Made by a program: the position numbers and the translations under genes | Shown: piece after piece, positions 44,787 to 53,159 of the stretch | Position numbering within the stretch: position 1 is the stretch's first letter | Layout: every line of letters begins with the position of its first letter | Notes under the pieces: model-generated | Databases searched by the model: none | The model's input: only the letters and a program-made list of their open reading frames with translations | Told to the model about the DNA's origin: nothing | Assembly (NCBI RefSeq): GCF_004364805.1 | Contig: NZ_SOAP01000001.1 | Coordinates: 248,001-312,000, forward strand | Length of the DNA: 64,000 bases | From: Pelagimonas phthalicica | GTDB taxonomy: Bacteria > Pseudomonadota > Alphaproteobacteria > Rhodobacterales > Rhodobacteraceae | Direction of reading: 5' to 3'

Positions 44787-44870
44787 GGGCGACAGGCCGC
44801 AAGGTGTGGCAGGGGACTGTAACTCCCTCGAGGCGACTCACGCCTGGTTCGATTCCAGGGTCGCCCACCA
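44787..44870 (+). tRNA. tRNA-Tyr (GTA)
   Basis: 84 nt with encoded CCA. Acceptor GGGCGAC/GTCGCCC, anticodon stem GGGGA/TCCCT around CTGTAAC (anticodon GTA), a long variable arm, and T-arm CCTGG-TTCGATT-CCAGG. The D-arm GCC-GCAAGGTGT-GGC lacks the usual U8, A14, G15 and A21 identities. Class II layout agrees with Tyr. Confidence 0.85.
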
Positions 44871-44996
44871 TTCAATCTTCAAAGAAATGAACAACTTGAA
44901 CCGCGATATGCGGCGCATTTGTCGTGGTTTTCAGGTTCATTTCCACCTGTTTCCGACACTTGGCTCGCCCCAAAAGGACATAAAACTTTGGGCTGG

Positions 44997-45014
44997 CTGA
45001 CATCCCCCCGTTAC
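44997..45014 (+). promoter_or_regulatory. Possible Pho box upstream of the second phosphonate operon
   Basis: CTGACAT-CCCC-CCGTTAC resembles a 7-4-7 PhoB site. The second half is poor, so support is weak. Confidence 0.3.
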
Positions 45015-45027
45015 AGAACGGATCAAA

Positions 45028-45039
45028 TCATTCGAATGA
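45028..45039. promoter_or_regulatory. PhnF box 1
   Basis: TCATTCGAATGA, a perfect 12-bp palindrome, 24 nt before the ABC operon start. The same site occurs before phnF (63212) and, with one change, before phnC (56781). Confidence 0.8.
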
Positions 45040-45063
45040 ATTTCACCTTGGGAGTGCATTCAA

Positions 45064-45933
45064 ATGAAACTTCGTTCGATTCTGGCCGGGGCTGTTCTGG
45101 CCGCATCCGCTGCCTTTGCCGCTCAGGCGGAAACCTGGAAACTGGCTGTCACCGATGTTGAAGGCATGGAACGCCTGCAGCTGGAATGGGGACCGTTCAA
45201 GGACGCCATCGAAGCTGCCACCGGCGAGAGCTTTGAGTTCTTTGCGGTCAATTCGCGCACCGCAGCCGCCGAAGCCTTGCGTGGCGAAACCGTGGATTTT
45301 GTTGTTTCCGGTCCGGCGGAATATGTGGTGATCAACAAGCTGACCAAGGCCACGCCTCTGATCGGCCTGGGTCGCCCTGACTATCACTGCGCCATCATCG
45401 TGCGCGCCGATAGCGGCATCAACGTGCCTGCCGATCTGAAGGGCAAGAAGGTTGCCTTTGGCGATATCGGCTCCACATCGAACATGCTCTGCCCGATGCA
45501 GGTTCTGGCGGATCATGGTGTTGATCCGGTCAATGATCTGGAAAAAACCCACACATCGCGCAACATCGCCCATGAGGCGCTAAAGGCAGGCGACGTGGAT
45601 GCTATTGGCTCGAACGCAGGCAGCTGGCTGAATGTGCGCGCCAAGGAAACCGAACTGCCCTATGGTTTCTTCAAGATGATCGCACGGTCCGGCGACTTGC
45701 CAAATGACATGATCATGGTTGGCGCGCACGTCCCCGCCGACAAGGCTGAGATGGTCAAGACCGCCATTCTTGAAAACAAGGCAGAGATCATCGCGGGCAT
45801 TACGGCCCACGAAGAGAACGATAAATATGTCGGCATGGATCTCGTCGCCATCGAAGACAGCGCCTATGACTATGTGCGCTCGATGTATTCCAACGCGGGT
45901 TTCCCGCAATTCGACAAGTTCATCGGTGACTGA
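45064..45933 (+). CDS. PhnD-type phosphonate/phosphite ABC binding protein (second system)
   Basis: 289 residues with a signal peptide (MKLRSILAGAVLAASAAFAAQA). The PhnD-like core contains FVVSGPAEYVVINKLTKATPLIGLGR, KGKKVAFGDIGSTSNMLCPM and the helical ATSRNIAHEAL type region. Ribosome site TTGGGAG. First gene of a seven-gene plus-strand operon behind a PhnF box. Only distantly like the PhnD at 55001, so a different ligand is expected. Confidence 0.85.
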   Translation: MKLRSILAGAVLAASAAFAAQAETWKLAVTDVEGMERLQLEWGPFKDAIEAATGESFEFFAVNSRTAAAEALRGETVDFVVSGPAEYVVINKLTKATPLIGLGRPDYHCAIIVRADSGINVPADLKGKKVAFGDIGSTSNMLCPMQVLADHGVDPVNDLEKTHTSRNIAHEALKAGDVDAIGSNAGSWLNVRAKETELPYGFFKMIARSGDLPNDMIMVGAHVPADKAEMVKTAILENKAEIIAGITAHEENDKYVGMDLVAIEDSAYDYVRSMYSNAGFPQFDKFIGD

Positions 45934-46738
45934 TCTTCTCGACAAGCAGACCGCACAAGAGCGGTCGACCGGAACCGGGGCAGGTTTTGCCCCGGTTTTG
46001 CCCGTTGATATTCGCGCCTGCGCTTTGAGCAAGAGCTTTGGTGATACCCTGATTTTCTCGGATGTGTCCTTTGGACTGTCTCGTGGTGAGGCCGTGGCCA
46101 TTGTGGGGTCAAACGGAACCGGAAAATCCACACTGCTGCGCTGCATCATGGGGTTGATTGCGGCAGATAGCGGTCAGGTTGAGATGCTGGGCACAAATGT
46201 GAGCGCCGCGCGTCCCGCCGAGTTGCGCAAATTGCGAGCACAGGTTGGGCTGGTGTCGCAGAAACACAACCTGGTCCCGCGGCTTAGCGTCCTGTCCAAC
46301 GTGGTCCATGGACTGCTAGGGCAGCACCCAGGCCTGCGTCATTGGAGCCAGGCATTGGCCCCGACAGGTTCGCGCGAAGCCGCGATGGAGGCCTTGGGCA
46401 AAGTTGGCCTGGCCGATCTGGCCAATCGTCGCGCAGACCGCTTGTCAGGCGGACAATCCCAACGCGTCGCCATTGCCCGCGCCTTGGTTGGTCAGCCCAA
46501 AATCCTGTTCGCCGATGAACCCACCGCTTCGCTGGATCCAGCCGCTGGCGAGGACGTGATGGACCTGTTCTTTTCTCTGGCCCGCAAACAAGGTGTCACC
46601 GTTGTCTTCATCTCCCACCATATGAGCCATGCGCTGACTTATGGCGACCGCGTGCTTGGGCTGGCGGGTAAAAAACTGCGACTGGACACGCGCGCCGATC
46701 ATTTGAACGAGGCCGAGTTGCGAGAGCTATATGACTGA
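45926..46738 (+). CDS. PhnC-type ABC ATPase (second system)
   Basis: 270 residues. GTG start at 45926 overlaps the binding-protein stop by 8 nt. Walker A GSNGTGKST (61-69), Q-loop VSQKHNLVPRLSVLSNVVHG, signature LSGGQSQRVAIARAL, Walker B ILFADEPTASLD. The Q-loop context resembles PhnC. Overlaps the permease gene by 8 nt. Confidence 0.88.
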   Translation: MTDLLDKQTAQERSTGTGAGFAPVLPVDIRACALSKSFGDTLIFSDVSFGLSRGEAVAIVGSNGTGKSTLLRCIMGLIAADSGQVEMLGTNVSAARPAELRKLRAQVGLVSQKHNLVPRLSVLSNVVHGLLGQHPGLRHWSQALAPTGSREAAMEALGKVGLADLANRRADRLSGGQSQRVAIARALVGQPKILFADEPTASLDPAAGEDVMDLFFSLARKQGVTVVFISHHMSHALTYGDRVLGLAGKKLRLDTRADHLNEAELRELYD

Positions 46739-47537
46739 CATTTCTCACCCTGCCCGCTTTGAACGCCCTTCGGCGCTGGCCTTTCTTGGCTACGCTGTTG
46801 GGCTTGTTATCATCTTTTGGTCGTTTGCCGGTGCGGGTTTTTCACTCGACAAGGTCATCTCATCGCCGCCGCGCTTTGCCGATTTTCTTGATCGCGCCTT
46901 CCCGCCCAATCTTGAACCCAAAGTTCTGAGTAGGCTTGGTTGGAAGATGGTCGAAACCTTGCAGATCGCTTTGGCCGGGGCGGTGATCGGCGTTATTCTG
47001 TCCTTGCCGGTCGCCTTGCTGGCGGCGCGCGGATTGATCGCCGGACCATGGATCAACCAGATCACTCGTACCAGCCTGGGTTTCATCCGCGCCGTGCCAG
47101 ATATCGCCTGGGCGCTGGTCTTTGTGGTGGCCGTTGGCCTTGGCCCCTTTGCTGGAATGCTGGCCATTGCGATTGATACAATCGGGTTCTGTGGCCGTTT
47201 CTTTGCCGACGATATGGAGGCGGTCGAGAAAGGCCCATCTGAAAGCTTGACCGCAACAGGTGCGCGCAGGCTGGATGTTGTGGCCTGCGCCACAGTCCCC
47301 GCCGCCCTTCCCGCCTTCATCTCAACCTCGCTTTTCGCGCTAGAAAAAGCGGTGCGCTCCTCCACCATTCTGGGTCTTGTGGGGGCTGGCGGCATCGGGA
47401 TTGAGCTCAAGGTCGGGTTCGATCTTTTTGATTATCCCACCGCTATGACGGTTATTTTGATGATCGCGGTCGTTGTCATCGGGATCGAACAAATCAGCAG
47501 TAAGGCCCGAAGCCGCATTATCGGAGAACAAAGATGA
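46731..47537 (+). CDS. PhnE-type ABC permease (second system)
   Basis: 268 residues, six membrane segments. The EAA loop SLTATGARRLDVVACATVPAALP and the C-terminal RSSTILGLVGAGGIGIEL are PhnE hallmarks. Single permease, so the channel would be a homodimer, unlike the two-PhnE system at 53156-54942. Confidence 0.88.
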   Translation: MTDISHPARFERPSALAFLGYAVGLVIIFWSFAGAGFSLDKVISSPPRFADFLDRAFPPNLEPKVLSRLGWKMVETLQIALAGAVIGVILSLPVALLAARGLIAGPWINQITRTSLGFIRAVPDIAWALVFVVAVGLGPFAGMLAIAIDTIGFCGRFFADDMEAVEKGPSESLTATGARRLDVVACATVPAALPAFISTSLFALEKAVRSSTILGLVGAGGIGIELKVGFDLFDYPTAMTVILMIAVVVIGIEQISSKARSRIIGEQR

Positions 47538-48178
47538 AGTCGGACACAGCAGACAGCCATTGGAACGATCAATGGGCCAATATCGAAGCAGACAGCAAGT
47601 GGCTGACACCCGAGGCCGAAGTGATCACTTGGGCCAAGGGTTTGCAGCCCGGCGCGCGTATCCTTGATCTGGGTGCTGGCGTCGGTCGCCACGCATTATG
47701 GCTGGCCAGCCATGGCTTTGACGTGGTCGCACTCGACGCGGCCCCCGAAGGGTTGACCGAAATAGACAAGGCAGGCGGTGTTGAGACCGTTCTGGCGCGC
47801 ATGGATGCGTTGCCGTTTGAAGATCAAAGCTTTGACCACGTTCTGAGCTGGAACGTCATCTATCATGGCAATGAAGAAGTGCTGAGCCGCAGCATTTCTG
47901 AAATTCAGCGGATCACCAAACCGGGTGGGAGCTTTCTGGGTACCATGTTGTCCAACCGGCGTTTGCCTTTTGAACAGGCACGCTATCCGGGGCAGGAAAT
48001 CAGCCGCAACACATGGGTGTTCGACGCTCCGGGAACCGATAAGATCCATCCGCATTACTTTTGTAATGCGCAGGATCTCTTGGCGCTGTTCAAAGGCTTT
48101 GAAATCACCTGGTTGCATGATCGAGAGCATGAAAAGCCCGGCTCCTGGCATTGGCACTTGGTCATGGAAAGGCTGTAA
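47534..48178 (+). CDS. Class I SAM-dependent methyltransferase
   Basis: 214 residues. ARILDLGAGVGRHALWLASHGFDVVALDAAPEGL is motif I with its acidic loop; ARMDALPFEDQSFDHVLSWNVIYH is the post-I region. Translationally coupled to the permease by ATGA. The presence of a small-molecule methyltransferase in a phosphonate uptake operon is unusual; its substrate may be the imported compound or an intermediate. Confidence 0.85.
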   Translation: MKSDTADSHWNDQWANIEADSKWLTPEAEVITWAKGLQPGARILDLGAGVGRHALWLASHGFDVVALDAAPEGLTEIDKAGGVETVLARMDALPFEDQSFDHVLSWNVIYHGNEEVLSRSISEIQRITKPGGSFLGTMLSNRRLPFEQARYPGQEISRNTWVFDAPGTDKIHPHYFCNAQDLLALFKGFEITWLHDREHEKPGSWHWHLVMERL

Positions 48179-48182
48179 GGTG

Positions 48183-49388
48183 ATGTTCACATTCGAAGGG
48201 GCCAGCGTTTTTCTGGCTGATGACATTGTCGAAACGACAGTCACGGTCGCGGACGGGGTGATTATTGAGATCGGAGGTCCAGCGCAGGGCGAAGTCATTA
48301 ACGCGCGCGGGCACATTTTGGCTCCGGCGCTGATTGACGTGCATGGGGACGCGTTTGAACGCCAGCTCATGCCTCGCCCCGGCGTGTTCTTCCCCATCGA
48401 GACCGCCGTACTGGAAACCGACCGGCAATTAGCAGTCAATGGCATCGCGACGACCTATCATTCGGTTACGCTGAGCTTTGAATCAGGGTTGCGCAGCGTC
48501 GCGCGCGGGCATGAGTTGATGAAGACCATTCGTGCCCTCGCCCCGCGCCTGCTGGTGGAAAACCGCATCCAGCTGCGGTGGGAGACCTTTGCCTTTGAAG
48601 CGCTTGACGTGCTGGACTGGGCTTTGGACGCGCCGCTGAAACCCTCCTTGGCATTCAATGACCATCTGTCAATGAGCATGCGCCCCTTTGACATGGCCGT
48701 ACAGGACCGCCCGTTTGAACACAGCCCAGATTTCGACACGGTCAGCGTGCATGATGAACGCCTTACCAGGCGTCACGCCAAACAGGCGGAACGCTCGGGT
48801 AAGGATCTGGACAGTTATATGGCACATCTGAGCGAAGTCTGGGATCGTCGCCCTCAGGTGTTACCCAAAATGCAAGAGGTCGCAGCAAAGGCCAAAGCCC
48901 GAGGCATACCGATGCTCAGCCATGATGATACTCAGGCTGAAACCCGCGATTTCTATCGAGGTTTGGGCGCATCGGTGGCGGAATTTCCGATGACAATGGG
49001 GCCAGTGGCTTCGGCGCGGGATAACGGCGATATGATCATCTTTGGCGCACCCAATGCGGTGCGCGGCGGCAGCCATATCGGGTCGCTCGCGGCAGCGGAT
49101 ATGGTTGAAGATGGGCTCTGTGATGTGCTGGCCTCAGACTACTATTACCCGGCCATGCTGGCGGCGATGGATCGCCTGGATCGCGAAAAGCGCGCAGATC
49201 GGCTGGCGCTTTGGTCGCTCGTGTCGGGCGGCCCGGCCCGGGCCATGGGCTTATCGGATCGAGGCGAGATCGCCGTCGGCAAACGCGCTGACCTTGTTTT
49301 GGTTGATTGGCCAGACGGGCACGCACCCGCGATCCAAGGCACCTGGGTCGCCGGGCGCGCCGCATATCGCGGCATGCCCGCGGGCTAA
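48183..49388 (+). CDS. PhnM-like amidohydrolase (paralogue of the operon PhnM)
   Basis: 401 residues; ATG 48183 chosen, GTG 48180 also possible. PhnM features: PALIDVHGDAFERQLMPRPGV, SHDDTQAETRDF, EFPMT, GAPNAVRGGSHIG, ASDYYYPAML and a C-terminal DRGEIAVGKRADLVLVDW. The segment that reads EHRLHLRCE in E. coli PhnM is ENRIQLRWE, and MDHSPGQ is NDHLSMS. A different substrate from ribose-methylphosphonate triphosphate is therefore likely. Confidence 0.82.
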   Translation: MFTFEGASVFLADDIVETTVTVADGVIIEIGGPAQGEVINARGHILAPALIDVHGDAFERQLMPRPGVFFPIETAVLETDRQLAVNGIATTYHSVTLSFESGLRSVARGHELMKTIRALAPRLLVENRIQLRWETFAFEALDVLDWALDAPLKPSLAFNDHLSMSMRPFDMAVQDRPFEHSPDFDTVSVHDERLTRRHAKQAERSGKDLDSYMAHLSEVWDRRPQVLPKMQEVAAKAKARGIPMLSHDDTQAETRDFYRGLGASVAEFPMTMGPVASARDNGDMIIFGAPNAVRGGSHIGSLAAADMVEDGLCDVLASDYYYPAMLAAMDRLDREKRADRLALWSLVSGGPARAMGLSDRGEIAVGKRADLVLVDWPDGHAPAIQGTWVAGRAAYRGMPAG

Positions 49389-49393
49389 GCCAA

Positions 49394-50509
49394 ATGATGA
49401 TCAGCCGCGATTACCTGCCTGCCATCGGCCTCGGCATTACCCAGATCATGGGCTATGGCTGCCTGATGTATGCCTATGCCGTTTTGCTGCCGCATATGGC
49501 AACAGATCTTGACCTGAGCCTGTCCGAGATCTTTGGCATCCTGTCTTTGGGTCTGTTTTTTGGTGGGTTGATCTCACCGCTTGCGGGGCGGTTGGTGGAT
49601 CGGCATGGCGGGTATTGGGTCATGATGCTGGGTGCGGTCGTGGCCGGGTTGGCTTTGATGGCGATGAGCCTGGTCGCAGACACATCCGGATTGTTCTCGG
49701 CGATACTTCTGGCCGAGGCGGCGGGCATGTTTGTGCTGTATAACATCGCCTTTGCCAGTGTGACGCAGCTGGATTTAGCGGTTGCCCCGCAACGCTCGAT
49801 CTCGGTGATCACGCTATTTGGCGGCGTCGCCTCGACCATTTTCTGGCCGCTAACCCTGACCCTTTTCAACACGGTCGGGTGGAAAATGACATGGATATAT
49901 CTGGGCTTGGCCTATCTCGTCATCTGCCTGCCGCTGATACACCTTTCGCTGGCCCACCCCATGCGCGACCTTGAGCAACCGCACGCTGCCCAAAGCAACG
50001 AAACAGATTGGCCCGAGTTGAGCGGCACTGAACGCAAGCGCGGTTTGCTCTGGATGATCATTTCCTTTGTCTTTTCAGGCTATCTGATGGGCGCAGTCAT
50101 GACGCTTTGGGTGACCAATGTACAAGATCTGGGCCATAGCGCCGCCATGGCCGCGCTGGCTGGGGCGCTGATCGGGCCATTCAAGACCGTTGGCCGCTTC
50201 TTTGAGATGTTGGTCAGCCGCAATCTCTACCCCCTGGCGACCTATGTCTTGGCTCTCGGCCTGATGATGGCGGGCTTTCTGACGCTCTTGCTCTTGGGCG
50301 TCACCCTGGCCGGAGTTCTCATTGCCGCCGCACTTTATGGCATGGGTGACGGGATCAAAACCATTGCCCGAGGCACTCTGCCCCTCGCCCTGTTTGGGGC
50401 CAAAGGTTATGGCGCGCGGCTGGGATGGATTTCCTTTGTCCAGATGAGTGTCAATGCCTCTGGGCCGTTCGCCTTTGCCTGGGTCACCCAGACATATGGC
50501 GGCTGGTGA
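49394..50509 (+). CDS. MFS transporter, truncated before last helix by in-frame TGA
   Basis: 371 residues from MMISRDYLPAIG, 11 membrane segments. The family core (GLISPLAGRLVDRHGGYWVMMLG) is normal. The frame stops at GGC TGG TGA (50507-50509), and the same frame then continues to 50641 with a further hydrophobic stretch (MTAILACALASYTLIPDPRSS) that looks like helix 12 and the usual MFS tail. TGG to TGA is a one-base change. Carrier is probably for a phosphonate-derived product, if functional. Confidence 0.8.
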   Translation: MMISRDYLPAIGLGITQIMGYGCLMYAYAVLLPHMATDLDLSLSEIFGILSLGLFFGGLISPLAGRLVDRHGGYWVMMLGAVVAGLALMAMSLVADTSGLFSAILLAEAAGMFVLYNIAFASVTQLDLAVAPQRSISVITLFGGVASTIFWPLTLTLFNTVGWKMTWIYLGLAYLVICLPLIHLSLAHPMRDLEQPHAAQSNETDWPELSGTERKRGLLWMIISFVFSGYLMGAVMTLWVTNVQDLGHSAAMAALAGALIGPFKTVGRFFEMLVSRNLYPLATYVLALGLMMAGFLTLLLLGVTLAGVLIAAALYGMGDGIKTIARGTLPLALFGAKGYGARLGWISFVQMSVNASGPFAFAWVTQTYGGW

Positions 50510-50588
50510 AGCTTTGCCACGATGACCGCAATTCTGGCCTGCGCGCTGGCCAGCTACACCCTGATCCCCGACCCGAGGAGTTCCACCC

Positions 50589-51416
50589 ATGCCCTTTCAC
50601 CAGACCCCGCCCAAAATCGGAGCCTGCCTGAAGGCCAGTGAAATCGGCGATCATCGCGATTGGCTGTTCGAAGATCAACGCGACATCGAACTGCAGGATT
50701 TCGGCAGCCATCTTGCCTTGACCTCGGAGTTCGAGGATCGCATCGCCGCCGCAAATGCGGCACTGGATGGGCATTGGGGGCGACGCGGCATCCACGGCCC
50801 CTATGAAGGTCTGGACATGGACAACAAAGATCCAGAGCTGCGCCCGCTGATCACCGCGCGTTTTATCAAGGGTTTGGAGGCAGCCGAACGGGTTGGAGCG
50901 CGCCAAATGGTCCTGCATTCACCATATTCTCGTTGGTATCAGTGGAACCGGCTGGCGAAACCTAATTATGATGATACCAAGCTGAACCGCATCCATGACG
51001 TTATGGTCCCGATCGTGAAGAGTGCCGAAGACCTCGGCATCACCCTCGTGATCGAAAACATTCTCGACGTTGACCCGTCCAGCCGACGCATGATGGTCGA
51101 CAGTTTTGGATCCCAGTATGTCAAGCTGTCGGTTGATACCGGCCATGCACATTTGGCACGGCGCATGTCGGGCGCCGCCCCGGTTGACTACTTTATCCGC
51201 GATGCTGGAGAACAACTGTCCCATGTGCATCTACAAGATCTGGACGGCCACGCAGATCGGCACTGGGCTCCGGGCGAAGGTGAAATCCATTGGCCCGAAG
51301 TGTTCCGCGCGCTTTCGGACTGCCCTTGCAAACCGCACCTGCTGCTTGAGCTACGGCGCAAATCCGATATTCCTGCGGGCTTTGCCTATCTCAAGGGGTT
51401 GGGATTGGTTCAGTGA
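50589..51416 (+). CDS. Sugar phosphate isomerase/epimerase-type TIM barrel protein
   Basis: 275 residues with a GAGGAG site. IHGPYEGLDM, MVLHSPYS, LVIENILDVDP, LSVDTGHAHLA, SHVHLQDLDGHADRHWAPGEGEIHW and LLLELR place the Glu/Asp/His metal ligands of the xylose-isomerase-like TIM barrel fold (AP_endonuc_2). Last gene of the second phosphonate operon. Substrate unknown. Confidence 0.83.
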   Translation: MPFHQTPPKIGACLKASEIGDHRDWLFEDQRDIELQDFGSHLALTSEFEDRIAAANAALDGHWGRRGIHGPYEGLDMDNKDPELRPLITARFIKGLEAAERVGARQMVLHSPYSRWYQWNRLAKPNYDDTKLNRIHDVMVPIVKSAEDLGITLVIENILDVDPSSRRMMVDSFGSQYVKLSVDTGHAHLARRMSGAAPVDYFIRDAGEQLSHVHLQDLDGHADRHWAPGEGEIHWPEVFRALSDCPCKPHLLLELRRKSDIPAGFAYLKGLGLVQ

Positions 51417-51417
51417 T

Positions 51418-51906
51418 CTAACCCAAAAAGATCAGCGCCACGCCGCCGGTCAGCAGAGGGATCGGACAGCTGAGTATCACTCGGGTGAAAAGGAAGTGAG
51501 GTCCGAGAAAAGCCAACTCTTCGGCAATGATCTTGGTCAGCGCAAAGAGTCCCCAGGCGGTGATATAGGCAACGATAGCCGGAGCAGTGGCACCGGCCTG
51601 AAGCGCGCCTGCGGCCAAGGCAAAGCTGACGAAACCGCCCCCGGGTGTGAAAATCCCCAGGCCCATACCAATCACAACCCCGGCAAAACCTGACGCATCA
51701 CCGATATAATGTCGGACAAGCGTTTCTGGCAGCAGTTCCGCAAACAGCCCGGCCGAAATCAGCGCCAGCATCACCCGCGGCAGATTGGTAATCACCATGG
51801 AACGTACGCCCTGCAAGGCCTGGTCTCGCGCGGTGCCCGTTTCAAGTTTGCGCCACACCCAGCCTGCCAAAGCCATCAAAACCAGCGTGCCGATGACAAT
51901 ATTCAT
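51418..51906 (-). CDS. YraQ/DUF318-type permease, C-terminal half
   Basis: 162 residues from MNIVIGTLVLMALAGW. Four or five membrane segments. GIFTPGGGFVSFALAAGALQAGA is the repeat motif of this permease family. It is the second half of a protein that is usually one chain; its ATG overlaps the end of the first half (ATGA). Confidence 0.75.
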   Translation of the reverse strand: MNIVIGTLVLMALAGWVWRKLETGTARDQALQGVRSMVITNLPRVMLALISAGLFAELLPETLVRHYIGDASGFAGVVIGMGLGIFTPGGGFVSFALAAGALQAGATAPAIVAYITAWGLFALTKIIAEELAFLGPHFLFTRVILSCPIPLLTGGVALIFLG

Positions 51907-52457
51907 CGCATCACCTTTTGCGCCAGCCAGCCCAACAGAAACGGAACTGGCAGGCAAATGGCCACGCGCGCCAACACAAAATCGATCGGGAGAAAGGACA
52001 TTTCCCAGATCACAGTGCGGTTTAAACCGTAAAGGCTCCAGGCAGTGACAAAGCTGATGAGCACTGCGGTGGACGCGCCAGCAGCGCGAAACCCAGCTGC
52101 CAACGGGAAGATCATCATCGGCCCGCCCGGTACCAGAGCGCCCGCAAGGCTTGCCATGGCCAGCCCGCGCGTGCCGCTGCCCTGCCCGACCCAACGGGTG
52201 ATCACCTCTCGTGGGATCAGGATCGGAACGGCGGCAGCAACAAAGAAACCGCAGAGAATCTTAGGGCTTAACACCAATAAAAACCCGAGATAGCGCGCCA
52301 TGATCTCAACCACGCGCCCTGGCCCATGCAACCATGCGACTCCTGTCGCCGCAGCCATCGCGATCACCAGCAGAATAACAAAGGACGTGTCAAAGGCACG
52401 CTGACGCCCCAGAGGTGAAGCCTCCTTTGTGGTTGTTTGCTCTGACTGAACACTCAC
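51903..52457 (-). CDS. YraQ/DUF318-type permease, N-terminal half
   Basis: 184 residues, GTG start after a GGAGAG site. About four membrane segments. GALVPGGPMMIFPLAAGFRAAGA mirrors the motif in the other half. Together they make the usual two-repeat permease (about 340 residues). Cargo unknown; family members have been linked to organoarsenical or metal export. Confidence 0.75.
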   Translation of the reverse strand: MSVQSEQTTTKEASPLGRQRAFDTSFVILLVIAMAAATGVAWLHGPGRVVEIMARYLGFLLVLSPKILCGFFVAAAVPILIPREVITRWVGQGSGTRGLAMASLAGALVPGGPMMIFPLAAGFRAAGASTAVLISFVTAWSLYGLNRTVIWEMSFLPIDFVLARVAICLPVPFLLGWLAQKVMR

Positions 52458-52526
52458 GGCTGCTCTCCTTCTTGAGAGCGTTAATGCACCCTGTGGAAGG
52501 TTGGGAAACCCTACCCGCCATAAAGG

Positions 52527-53159
52527 TCAGGTTTTGCGGTATTTTTCAATGAAAGCATCGATGTTCAGCGCACGAATATCAGGCAAAGCGGCCTGGTATT
52601 TGTCGCGCGGCCAGTCCCAGACGGCGATGTCCATCAAGGCCTCGGCCTGGGCCTCGCTAAAGCGGCGCTTGATCACACGTGCGGGCACGCCTCCGACAAC
52701 CGTATAAGGCGCGACGTCGCGCGTCACGACTGCCCCGGCCCCGATCACCGCCCCTGTGCCAATCTTAACACCTGCAGTCACTGTCACGCCGTGGCCGATC
52801 CAGACATCATGCCCGATCGTCACCCAATTCTCGCGCCGCCAGTCAAAGAAATCGTGATCATCCTCGCCCAGCCCATAGGCTTCGGCGCGATACACTGAAT
52901 GGTGCTGAACCGCGCGCCAGGTTGGGTGATTTCCCGGGTTGATCCGCGTCGCATTGGCAATCGAACAGAATTTTCCAATCGTCGTCCAAACGACATGGCA
53001 ATCCTTTGTGATATAGGAATAATCCCCCAATTTAGAGGATTTCATCATCGTACCGCGCCCGACCTCGGTCCAAACGCCCAATTCGCAGTCGCTAACGCTT
53101 GCCTCTGGGTGAATGGTTGGGGCTTCGCTGAGATGGGTTTTGGACCCTGCTCCGCTCAT
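52527..53159 (-). CDS. Phosphonate-operon hexapeptide-repeat transferase
   Basis: 210 residues. [20 protein letters not shown], then left-handed beta-helix hexapeptides ([48 protein letters not shown]) and [24 protein letters not shown]. It matches the TIGR03308-type family found in phosphonate operons, related to chloramphenicol/xenobiotic acetyltransferases. Overlaps phnE by ATGA. Probably acetylates an aminophosphonate or intermediate. Confidence 0.85.
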   Translation of the reverse strand: MSGAGSKTHLSEAPTIHPEASVSDCELGVWTEVGRGTMMKSSKLGDYSYITKDCHVVWTTIGKFCSIANATRINPGNHPTWRAVQHHSVYRAEAYGLGEDDHDFFDWRRENWVTIGHDVWIGHGVTVTAGVKIGTGAVIGAGAVVTRDVAPYTVVGGVPARVIKRRFSEAQAEALMDIAVWDWPRDKYQAALPDIRALNIDAFIEKYRKT

